Source: Streptomyces kurssanovii (GTDB lineage Bacteria > Actinomycetota > Actinomycetes > Streptomycetales > Streptomycetaceae). From it: a stretch of 64,000 bases of DNA. Numbering within the stretch: position 1 is the stretch's first letter; each line of letters opens with the position of its first letter. The stretch spans positions 620,001-684,000 of the forward strand of contig NZ_BMTN01000001.1 in assembly GCF_014649695.1 (NCBI RefSeq), given 5' to 3'. Under the pieces are notes generated by a model. That model worked only from the letters and a program-made list of their open reading frames with translations, did no database searches and was not told the DNA's origin. This document shows positions 39,378 to 47,312 of this stretch, piece after piece. Both the position numbers and the translations under genes were made by a program.

Positions 39378-40495
39378 GCGCCGTACGGAAAGCCGGGACC
39401 CCGGCGACAGGAACCACCGGACGCGAGGGGCGGGCCGGCACGTCGAAGCCCCGCGTGATCAGCGGACGCGTCGTCCGCACCCGCGGTGGGCGCGTCTCCC
39501 TGCGCGTCCAGGGCCGTGCGCTGGCCGTGACGTCGGTGCTCCTGGTCGCGCTTGTGGTGATCATGGGGATCTCCCTGACCACCGGGGACTTCGAGCTGTC
39601 GGTCGGCGAGGTGCTCCGGGCGCTCACCGGCGACGGAACGGGCGGCGCGGACTTCATCGTCAACACCCTGCGCATGCCCCGGCTGGTGACCGCGCTGTGC
39701 GTCGGGGCGGCGCTGGCCGTCAGCGGTGCGGTGCTGCAGAGCCTGACGCGCAACGCCCTCGGCAGCCCGGACATCATCGGCTTCACCAACGGCTCGGCGA
39801 CCGGGGCGCTGGTCGTCATCGTCGTGTTCCACGGCAGCATGACCGAGATCGCCGTCGGGGCGCTGATCGGCGGGCTGGTCACCGCCGCCGTCGTCTACCT
39901 GCTGGTGTTCGGCGGCGGGATGCAGGGCTTCCGGCTCGTCGTCATGGGCATCGGGGTGAGCGCCCTGCTGCTCGCCGTCAACTCCTACCTGATCACCCGG
40001 GCGAGCTGGCAGGAGGCGCTGGAGGCGCAGGCGTGGCTGATCGGCAGCCTGGGCAACCGCGGCTGGGACCACGCGGTCGCGATCGGCGTGGCCGTCGCCG
40101 TCCTGCTGCCCCTCGCCTTCGGCCTCGCCGGCCGGCTTTCCATGGTGGAGATGGGCGACGACACGGCGACGGCCCTCGGCGTCGACGTGGCACGCAGCCG
40201 GGTCGCCCTGCTGTTCGTCAGCGTCGCGCTCGCCGCCTTCGCCACCGCCGTGACCGGACCGATCTGGTTCATCGCGCTGGCGGCCCCTCAAGTGGCGAGG
40301 AAACTGATCCGGTCGCCCGGCCCCGGACTGGTCCCCGCCGCCCTGATGGGCGCCGTGATGCTGGCCGGGAGCGATCTCGCGGTGCAGCGCCTCTTCTCAC
40401 CCGCCCTCCTGCCGGTGGGCACGGCGACCGGCACGATCGGCGGGCTGTATCTCATCTGGCTGCTGGTCACGGAGTCACGAAAGAGCCGCGTATGA
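39374..40495 (+). CDS. FecCD-family ferric-siderophore permease, subunit 2
   Basis: 373 aa from a GTG overlapping the previous stop (GTGA, 39374-39377). About 45 basic residues precede the first helix. Carries the FecCD motifs 'LAVSGAVLQSLTRNALGSPDIIGFTNGSATGA' (conserved Gly/Asn pattern) and 'GPIWFIALAAPQVARKL'. Second channel subunit. Its stop overlaps the ATPase ATG. Confidence 0.93.
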   Translation: MSAVRKAGTPATGTTGREGRAGTSKPRVISGRVVRTRGGRVSLRVQGRALAVTSVLLVALVVIMGISLTTGDFELSVGEVLRALTGDGTGGADFIVNTLRMPRLVTALCVGAALAVSGAVLQSLTRNALGSPDIIGFTNGSATGALVVIVVFHGSMTEIAVGALIGGLVTAAVVYLLVFGGGMQGFRLVVMGIGVSALLLAVNSYLITRASWQEALEAQAWLIGSLGNRGWDHAVAIGVAVAVLLPLAFGLAGRLSMVEMGDDTATALGVDVARSRVALLFVSVALAAFATAVTGPIWFIALAAPQVARKLIRSPGPGLVPAALMGAVMLAGSDLAVQRLFSPALLPVGTATGTIGGLYLIWLLVTESRKSRV

Positions 40496-41322
40496 CAGCG
40501 ACGACCGCCCCGACGGCCCGGCTCAGGGCCGAGGACCTCACCCTCTCCTACGACCGGCGGACCGTGGCCACCTCGCTCGGGGTCGTCATACCCGACCACT
40601 CGTTCACCGTGATCATCGGGCCGAACGCCTGCGGCAAGTCCACCCTGCTCAAGGCGCTGGCCAGGATGCTGCGCCCGGCCGCAGGACAGGTCTACCTCGA
40701 CGGGGCCGCCATCTCGTCGTACCGCTCCCGTGAAGTCGCCCGCAGGCTCGGCCTCCTGCCGCAGTCGTCGACCGCGCCCGGTGGCATCACGGTGGGGGAC
40801 CTCGTGGCCCGGGGCCGCTACCCGCACCAGCGGCTGCTGAAGCAGTGGACGGCCCAGGACGAGGACGCCGTGATCGCCGCGATGCGGCAGACCGGGGTGC
40901 TGGAACTCGCCGACCGTCCCGTCGACGACCTCTCCGGCGGCCAGCGGCAACGCGTCTGGCTCTCCATGGTGCTGGCCCAGGAGACGTCCGTCCTGCTGCT
41001 CGACGAACCGACCACCTACCTCGACATCGCCCACCAGGTGGAGGTCCTCGACCTCTGCGCCGATCTGCACGAACGCAAGGGCCACACGATCGTCGCGGTC
41101 CTGCACGACCTCAACCAGGCGTGCCGCTACGCCAGTCACCTGGTCGTCATGAGAGCCGGCGGCGTCATCGCCGCGGAGGGCGACCCGGCGACGATCATGA
41201 CCGCGGAACTGGTCGAGGACGTGTTCGGCCTGCCCTGCCGGATCATCGACGACCCCGAGACCGGTACCCCGCTGATGGTGCCCACGGCCCGCAAGCGCCG
41301 TGCCATGGCCCGGACATCCTAG
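40492..41322 (+). CDS. Ferric-siderophore ABC importer ATPase (FepC/FhuC-like), CchE-type
   Basis: 276 aa, ATG within ATGA at 40492-40495. Walker A 'GPNACGKST', signature 'LSGGQRQR', Walker B 'VLLLDEPT' and 'LHDL' switch His are all present; closest to FecE/FepC ATPases. Powers import of the ferric siderophore through the two FecCD permeases. Followed 13 nt later by an amidohydrolase gene with AGGGACGG as ribosome site, so the operon continues. Confidence 0.95.
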   Translation: MTATTAPTARLRAEDLTLSYDRRTVATSLGVVIPDHSFTVIIGPNACGKSTLLKALARMLRPAAGQVYLDGAAISSYRSREVARRLGLLPQSSTAPGGITVGDLVARGRYPHQRLLKQWTAQDEDAVIAAMRQTGVLELADRPVDDLSGGQRQRVWLSMVLAQETSVLLLDEPTTYLDIAHQVEVLDLCADLHERKGHTIVAVLHDLNQACRYASHLVVMRAGGVIAAEGDPATIMTAELVEDVFGLPCRIIDDPETGTPLMVPTARKRRAMARTS

Positions 41323-41335
41323 GGACGGACCGCCC

Positions 41336-42916
41336 ATGCTCTGCACGAGGCTGACGAACGCGAACATCGTCACCATGGACCCGCGGCGTCCCGTCGCCCG
41401 TGAACTGGGCATCTGGCGCGGCCGGATCGTCGGCCTGGACGACGCGGTGTCCGCACTGCCCGCACGCGAGGTGATCGACCTCCAGGGCGCCACCGTGCTC
41501 CCCGGATTCATCGACGCCCATGTCCACCTCGCTTGGGCGGGGCTGAAGGCGAGCACACCCAGTGTGGCCCCGTGCGAGCGGGTCGACGACGTGCTCGCGG
41601 TGGTGGCGGACGCCGTCGCGCGCAAGGGGTCCGGCGGCTGGGTCGACATCGGCGGCTACGACCAGCGCGCCCTGGGACGCCATCTGACCGCCGCCGAACT
41701 GGACAGGGTCAGCGACGGGCACAAGCTGTTCATGATGCACGACTCCGGACACGGCTGCGTGGTCAACAGCGCCGTCCTGGACCTGTTGCCGGCCGATGTC
41801 CCGCACCGGGACGGGTTTCTCGCGGAGAGCGCCATGACCGCGGCGCGGCGGCTGCGGCTGCCGTACGCGCAGGAGGAACTCGCCGACGCGATCGAGCGCG
41901 CCGCCCGCACCTGCCTGGACGAAGGCGTCACAGCCTGCGCGGAGGCCGGCATCGGGGGCGGCCTCCTCGGCCACAGCCCCGTCGAGCTCGGCGCGTACCA
42001 ACTCCTGCGGGACCAGGGCCGACTGCCCCTGCGGGTCCAGCTCATGGTGGCCGCGGACACGCTGCGCCCCGTCGGCTCGCACCGCTCGGACGGCATACCC
42101 CGCGCCCTCGACCTCGGCCTGCGCACCGGGTTCGGCGACGACTGGCTGTCCGTGGGCGCCCTCAAGGTCTACACCGACGGCGGCATGATGGCCCGGACGG
42201 CGGCGCTCACCGCCCCGTACCACGGCATGGAACACACAGGGGAGTTCCAGGACGATCCGGAACACATCGCGGACACCATCGTGGACGGTCATCTCGCCGG
42301 CTGGCAGCTCGCCGTCCACGCGATCGGCGACCGCGCCGCCGACCTGGCGCTGGACGCCCTGGAACGGGCACAGCGCCTCCGCCCGCGCCCCGGCGCCCGC
42401 CACCGCATCGAACACGCGGGCCTGATCCGGCCCGACCAGCTTCCCCGCCTCGCACGGCTCGGCGCGAGCGTCGTCGTCCAGCCCAACTTCCTGCGCTACT
42501 TCGGCGACGACTACGCGAGGGTCATGGGCGAGGGCAGGGCACCGTGGCTCTACCGCGGCAGGGCGTTCCTCGACCACGGCATCACCCTCGTGGGCAGCTC
42601 CGACCGTCCGGTCACGGACGGATCACCGCTGCGGGCCGTTCAGTTCATGGTCGAGCGCGCCTCCCGGTCCGGCCGGCTGATCGGCCCGGAGGAGGGCATC
42701 ACCGTCGAACAGGCGCTGCGCTCCTACACCGTCGACGCCGCCTACTCCTGCCACTGGGAGGACAGCGCGGGCACCCTCGCCCCGGGCAAACGCGCCGACC
42801 TGGTCGTGCTCGGGGACGATCCGCGCCACGTCAGCACCGCGCACATCGGTGACATCGAGGTCGTGGCGACGTACGTCGACGGCCGCGAGCGGCGCACGGC
42901 GGCGTCCGGGGAATGA
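41336..42916 (+). CDS. Amidohydrolase family 3 (YtcJ-like) metal-dependent hydrolase
   Basis: 526 aa from ATG 41336. PF07969-type: 'PGFIDAHVHLAWAG' supplies the first metal His pair; 'LAVHAIGDRA', 'HRIEHAGLI' and 'GSSDRPV' supply later ligands and the catalytic Asp region; a C-terminal 'G.LAPGKRADLVVLGDDP' beta-sandwich closes the protein. YtcJ-like members hydrolyse amides and formamides of diverse small molecules. It sits between the importer ATPase (13 nt) and the PPTase (ATGA overlap), so it belongs to the siderophore operon. A role in cleaving the imported ferri-siderophore, or in removing formyl groups, is attractive but inferred. It is not part of the coelichelin gene set that I know. 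Confidence 0.88.
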   Translation: MLCTRLTNANIVTMDPRRPVARELGIWRGRIVGLDDAVSALPAREVIDLQGATVLPGFIDAHVHLAWAGLKASTPSVAPCERVDDVLAVVADAVARKGSGGWVDIGGYDQRALGRHLTAAELDRVSDGHKLFMMHDSGHGCVVNSAVLDLLPADVPHRDGFLAESAMTAARRLRLPYAQEELADAIERAARTCLDEGVTACAEAGIGGGLLGHSPVELGAYQLLRDQGRLPLRVQLMVAADTLRPVGSHRSDGIPRALDLGLRTGFGDDWLSVGALKVYTDGGMMARTAALTAPYHGMEHTGEFQDDPEHIADTIVDGHLAGWQLAVHAIGDRAADLALDALERAQRLRPRPGARHRIEHAGLIRPDQLPRLARLGASVVVQPNFLRYFGDDYARVMGEGRAPWLYRGRAFLDHGITLVGSSDRPVTDGSPLRAVQFMVERASRSGRLIGPEEGITVEQALRSYTVDAAYSCHWEDSAGTLAPGKRADLVVLGDDPRHVSTAHIGDIEVVATYVDGRERRTAASGE

Positions 42917-43659
42917 CCGTGCGCGGCGTGCTCACGCGTGACCCGGCCGGCGGCACACCGCGGAGCGGTGCCCCGGTCCTCCTCGACACCGGCACGGAAC
43001 GGCTGCCCGGAGGCTGGGAGGCCGGTTCCGGGCCACGCCTGTGGCGCGTGCGCGCGAGCGAGTACGCCGCACGGGCCGCTGCGGACGAGTGGCTGCTCGA
43101 CGCCGGGGAACGGGCCCGGGTCCGGGCGTTCGTACGGGACCGTGACCGCGACCGGTACCGCGTCGCGCATGTGGTGCTCCGGCGCCTGCTCGGCGCGTAC
43201 CTGGACGAGGACCCGGCGGCCGTCGGCCTCGTGCGTGAACCGTGCCCCGGCTGCGGCGAGCCGCACGGCCGCCCGGCCGTGGCCGGCGCGCCCTTCCACT
43301 TCTCCCTCGCGCACTCCGGCGACCTCGCCCTCCTCGCCTTCGCCGACACCCCCGTCGGCATCGACGTGGAGGCCGACCCGTCCCCGGAGGCGGCGGCCGA
43401 GATCGGCGCCGTGCTGCACCCGCGTGAGCGCGCCGAGGTGGCCGCCGTACCGCACCGGGCCCGCCCCGCCTCGGTCGGCCGGTGCTGGACCCGGAAGGAG
43501 GCGTACCTCAAAGGCGTCGGCATCGGCCTCGGCGAGGACCCGGCGATCACGTATGTGGGAGCCGGCCCTGACCCCGCGGCCGTGCCCGGCTGGTCACTCA
43601 CCGACGTCCCGGTCCCCGCGGGGCACGCGGCCGCCTGCGCCGTACGCCGGCCGGGGTGA
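42913..43659 (+). CDS. Sfp-type 4'-phosphopantetheinyl transferase
   Basis: 248 aa. Has the Sfp/Gsp signature: 'GIDVE' (Mg-binding Asp) and 'WTRKEAYLKGVGIGL' (W-x-x-K-E-x-x-x-K), plus the 'FHFSLAHSGD' motif upstream. Activates the four T domains of the NRPS by adding phosphopantetheine from CoA. Its ATG overlaps the amidohydrolase stop, so it is co-expressed with uptake genes under the iron box at 38226. Last gene of the rightward operon; a 131-nt gap follows. Confidence 0.93.
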   Translation: MTVRGVLTRDPAGGTPRSGAPVLLDTGTERLPGGWEAGSGPRLWRVRASEYAARAAADEWLLDAGERARVRAFVRDRDRDRYRVAHVVLRRLLGAYLDEDPAAVGLVREPCPGCGEPHGRPAVAGAPFHFSLAHSGDLALLAFADTPVGIDVEADPSPEAAAEIGAVLHPRERAEVAAVPHRARPASVGRCWTRKEAYLKGVGIGLGEDPAITYVGAGPDPAAVPGWSLTDVPVPAGHAAACAVRRPG

Positions 43660-43790
43660 GCCCTGCCACCGTGCACCCGTCGTCGCTCACCGCGGCCGAC
43701 CGTCACGACTTCGGCGCTTGACGACGGCCCGGCCCGGGGCTGCACTGGAACCACCGACGCTGCATCGACTCCGGCAAAGGGAGAGCAGCG

Positions 43791-44642
43791 ATGACAACCA
43801 TGGAAACGTTCAACCTTCTGCAGCCGTACAAGATCGCCGAGGAGACGTTCGTCATCCCGTGGGCCCTCGAGGCCCCGCCCGTCGGCCACTTCCCGATGAA
43901 CTCGATGGTGATCCGGGGATCCGAACCGGTCATCGTGGACACCGGTGCGCCCGCGGTGCGCTCCCAGTGGCTGGAGGCAGCCTGGTCCGTCGTGGATCCC
44001 CTGGACGTACGGTGGATATTCCTCACCCACGACGACCGCGACCACGCCGGCAACCTTCTGGCGGTCCTTGCCCAGTGCCCCAACGCGACCCTGCTGACGA
44101 CATGGTTCTCCGTCGGCCGCATGGCCGAGGAGTGGGAGACCCCGATCAACCGGTGCCGCTTCATGACCGACGGCGACACGATCGACGCGGGCGACCGCAC
44201 CCTGGTCGCCAAACGGCCGCCGCTGTACGACAACCCCACGACCCGCGCCCTCTTCGACCCGAAGACCGATGTCCTGTGGGCCGTCGACACCTTCGCGATG
44301 AACGTGCCGGCCCCCGTGCCCGAGACGGCGGCGCTGTCCCCGGACGAATTCCGCGACGGCCAGTTCTTCGGCGGACGGCTGGTCTCCCCGTGGGTCGCCC
44401 TGACGGACGCCCGGAAGTTCGGGTCGGTCGTCACCGACTTCCAGCACCTGAACGCCGAGGTGGTGGCCGGCTGCCATACCCCGGTCCTCCGCGGCCCGCA
44501 GATCCCCGAGGCCTACGACCTCCTCCGCCGGCTTCCCGACATGCCACCGTGGACGGAGTTCACCCAGGCCGACCTCGACCAGTGGATGGCGGTGGCCGAG
44601 AGCTCGGTCCCGCCGGAGCAGCCGCGGCCGTCGGCGACGTGA
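43791..44642 (+). CDS. Metallo-beta-lactamase-fold protein, oxygen-binding di-iron type
   Basis: 283 aa, ATG with GGGAGAG upstream. The metal motif reads 'THDDRDH' (H-x-D-x-D-H), nearer to the H-x-E-x-D-H of flavodiiron/ODP proteins than to the HxHxDH of lactamases. A downstream 'VDTFA' Asp and 'GCHTP' His complete part of the site. Many ODP-like proteins bind a di-iron centre and sense or reduce O2/NO, and the iron-acquisition neighbourhood fits a di-iron protein. It stands 131 nt after the PPTase, without an iron box in the gap, so co-regulation is uncertain. Confidence 0.75.
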   Translation: MTTMETFNLLQPYKIAEETFVIPWALEAPPVGHFPMNSMVIRGSEPVIVDTGAPAVRSQWLEAAWSVVDPLDVRWIFLTHDDRDHAGNLLAVLAQCPNATLLTTWFSVGRMAEEWETPINRCRFMTDGDTIDAGDRTLVAKRPPLYDNPTTRALFDPKTDVLWAVDTFAMNVPAPVPETAALSPDEFRDGQFFGGRLVSPWVALTDARKFGSVVTDFQHLNAEVVAGCHTPVLRGPQIPEAYDLLRRLPDMPPWTEFTQADLDQWMAVAESSVPPEQPRPSAT

Positions 44643-44673
44643 GGGGCGACGCCGCGCGCGGTTCGGGCCCGCG

Positions 44674-47142
44674 TCACGTACCGGTGCCCGACACCTCGAT
44701 CTCCGCCCACACCTGCTTGCCGCCGCTCAGCGGCAGCGAGCCCCAGGAGGCCGTCGTCGCCTCGACGATGAGCAGACCGCGGCCGCCCGTCGCCTCCCAG
44801 TCGAGGTCCGCCGGGATCACCGGGGAGCGGGGGGAGGTGTCGTTCACGGCGATCCGCAGCCGGTCCGACGACAGCGTCAGGTCCAGTCCCACTTCGCCCT
44901 GGGTGTGGGCGATGGCGTTGGTGACGAGCTCGGACACCACCAGCAGCGCGATGTCGACCTCCTCCCGCACACCCCAGGAGCGCAGCGTGCGCGCGGCGAA
45001 ACGCCGGGCGTGGAGCACGGCGTTCGTCAGCCGCCACACCGTCCAGTGCGTCCGCAGCGGACGCACCCGGGACCCGTCGTAGCGCAACAGCAGCACCGCG
45101 ACGTCGTCGTCGCGCCCGTCGGCTGTCCCGAGGAGTTCGTCGGCCACCCTCCCGATGTCGGAAGGGTCCGCGGCGCCGAGGGCCTCGCCCACGCGGCGCA
45201 TGCCGTCCTCCAGGGGGAGGTGCGCCGACTCCACCAGTCCGTCGGTGAGCAGCGTGAGCAGGGTGCCGGGCACCAGACCCGCCTCGGTCATGGTGAACTC
45301 GGCGTCCGCGAGCACGCCCAGCGGCGGCCCGCCCTCCACCACCAGCTCCTCGGTCCTGCCGTCCGGGTGGCGCAGCACCGGCGGCAGGTGGCCCGCCCGG
45401 ACGAAGATGGCGATGCCCTCCTCCATGTCCAGATCGACGTACAGGCAGGTGGCGAAGAGGTCCGTCTCCATGCCGACGAGCAGCCGGTTGGCGCGCGAGA
45501 CGACCACGTCGGGGGGATGGCCCTCCACCGCGTAGGCGCGGACCGCCGTACGCATCTGGCCCATGATGGTGGCGGCCGCGGCGCTGTGGCCCTGCACATC
45601 GCCGATGACGAGAGCCACGTGCCCGTCGGAGAGGGGGATGACGTCGTACCAGTCGCCGCCGACCTCCAGTCCCACGGTCGCGGGCAGATAGCGGGCGACC
45701 GCCACGCCGCCGGGCAGCACCGGAAGCTTGCGGGGCAGCAGGCTGCGCTGGAGCATCCTCGCCAGCTCGTGCCCCGCGTCGAGGGCGTGGGCGCGTCTGA
45801 GGGCGTTGCCGACCAGTCCGGCGACCGCCGTCAGCAGTGACCGCTCCTCCGGGGCGAACTCGTGCTCGATGTCCCAGCCCACCAGGCACACGCCGATGAG
45901 GCGTCCGTCGGCCGGGAGCGGGACGACCGCCAGGCCGCCGGGGCCGATACCGAGGAGACCGGGTTCCAGGTCGGCGCCGGGCGGCCACAGGCTCATATGA
46001 CCGTCCCGCAGGGCGTTCTGCAGCGTGGGCAGCGAGTGGCACGACGCGTCCGGCCACTCGGACCGCCACTCCGTCTGCCACACGCCCGGCCACGCGTCCG
46101 GCTCCGGCGGGTCGAGGATGGTGACCAGCAGCCGGTCGGCGTCCAGCTCCGCGACGGCGATCCGGCTCGCGTCCAGGGGCTGGCGCAGAGCGTCGACGAC
46201 CATGCGGCTGACGTCCCGCACGGTGCTCGCCCCCGCCAGCCGGGCGGACAGCCCCTGCACGATGGCGACCTCGTCGTCGGTGGGGCGCAGATAGACGGCG
46301 TCCGCGACCACACCGAGCACCCGTTCGGGCATGCCGTCGGCGCCGAACCGCAGCCGGCAGCGCAGACCCAGCCAGCGCAGCTCACCGCCCGGCCGGCGGA
46401 TACGGAACGCCAGCTGTTCCCCGGCCGACGACAGCCTGCCCGGCTCGACCACGGCCATCAGCGCCGGAATGTCGTCGGGGACGGCGCAGGACAGCAGTGT
46501 CTCCACCCGCGAGTCGAAGTCCTCGGGGGCGATCCCGAGGAGCTCCAGCACGCGCTCGTCCGCCTCCATGTGCCCGGTGTCCAGCGTCAGGGTGAACGCG
46601 CCGCTGTGGAGCGGTACCAGGGTGGGCCCCGGGTGCGTCCTGGGACCCGACCGTCCGACGACGCGGGCCGGCACGGACTCGAGTCCGGCGGCCACCTGAT
46701 CGGCGTAAAGCTCCAGCAGGCTCCGACGGTCGGCGTCGAACCCGTCCGCAGTCTCGCCCGCGACCACCAGACAGCCCAGCTTGGCGGCCCCGTGGCCCAG
46801 CGGCAGGGCGCCCAGCGAGAACTTGGGCGGCAGCGTCCCGGGGCCTACAGGGGTCACTCCACGCGGGTCGCTGGAGGTGTACGCGGACAGCTCCGCGGGG
46901 CTCAGCCACAGGGGCCGGGCGGCGCGGAAGGCGTCCGTGGCGGGGGAGCGGCTGCCGAGGCCGATCACGGCGGGCAACCCGTACGTCCCGCCGCGGTCGC
47001 CCACGACCTCGGCGAGCCGTAGCTCGTCGCCACCCTCGGTGAGGACGTAGACAGCGGCCAGCTCGGCCCCGCAGAACGCAAAACTCGCCCGTGACAACGC
47101 GCACCGCCTCCGTACGCGGTCATGTACCGCGCTGTTCCCCAT
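44674..47142 (-). CDS. Cytosolic SpoIIE-type PP2C phosphatase with GAF-PAS-GAF and HATPase domains
   Basis: 822 aa from ATG 47142 (MGNSAVHDRVRRR); the frame extends upstream but that part is Arg/Pro-rich and non-conserved. GAF-like N-terminal domain (~10-170), PAS (~190-310), second GAF (~320-465), SpoIIE phosphatase ('GGDWYDVI', 'GDVQGHS', 'RAGHLPP', 'LTDGLVE') and a C-terminal RsbW-type ATPase ('LLVVSELVTNAIAHT', 'GGRGLLIVE'). No membrane segment. A regulator of the partner-switching type common in Streptomyces. Convergent with the metallo-beta-lactamase-fold gene. Confidence 0.85.
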   Translation of the reverse strand: MGNSAVHDRVRRRCALSRASFAFCGAELAAVYVLTEGGDELRLAEVVGDRGGTYGLPAVIGLGSRSPATDAFRAARPLWLSPAELSAYTSSDPRGVTPVGPGTLPPKFSLGALPLGHGAAKLGCLVVAGETADGFDADRRSLLELYADQVAAGLESVPARVVGRSGPRTHPGPTLVPLHSGAFTLTLDTGHMEADERVLELLGIAPEDFDSRVETLLSCAVPDDIPALMAVVEPGRLSSAGEQLAFRIRRPGGELRWLGLRCRLRFGADGMPERVLGVVADAVYLRPTDDEVAIVQGLSARLAGASTVRDVSRMVVDALRQPLDASRIAVAELDADRLLVTILDPPEPDAWPGVWQTEWRSEWPDASCHSLPTLQNALRDGHMSLWPPGADLEPGLLGIGPGGLAVVPLPADGRLIGVCLVGWDIEHEFAPEERSLLTAVAGLVGNALRRAHALDAGHELARMLQRSLLPRKLPVLPGGVAVARYLPATVGLEVGGDWYDVIPLSDGHVALVIGDVQGHSAAAATIMGQMRTAVRAYAVEGHPPDVVVSRANRLLVGMETDLFATCLYVDLDMEEGIAIFVRAGHLPPVLRHPDGRTEELVVEGGPPLGVLADAEFTMTEAGLVPGTLLTLLTDGLVESAHLPLEDGMRRVGEALGAADPSDIGRVADELLGTADGRDDDVAVLLLRYDGSRVRPLRTHWTVWRLTNAVLHARRFAARTLRSWGVREEVDIALLVVSELVTNAIAHTQGEVGLDLTLSSDRLRIAVNDTSPRSPVIPADLDWEATGGRGLLIVEATTASWGSLPLSGGKQVWAEIEVSGTGT

Positions 47143-47252
47143 GCTGCCGTTGTTCGCGGGGTCGGAGCTAGTCAGAGGACGAAGATGATGCGCCGGGCGG
47201 GCCCCCTCGGCCCCGTGGCACCCGGGAGTCGCGGGGGCCGGAGGCCGGGAAA

Positions 47253-47294
47253 CGCCGAGGAGGGGACTGCCGCCGGACAGCCCCCTCCTCGGCG
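47253..47294. terminator. Terminator of the sugar kinase-isomerase operon
   Basis: 13-bp perfect stem 47253-47265/47282-47294 around a 16-nt loop that itself can pair CTG with CAG. It starts 19 nt past the isomerase stop on the minus strand. GC-rich, no U-tract. Confidence 0.82.
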
Positions 47295-47312
47295 TGAGCA
47301 CCCGGCGGTCCG

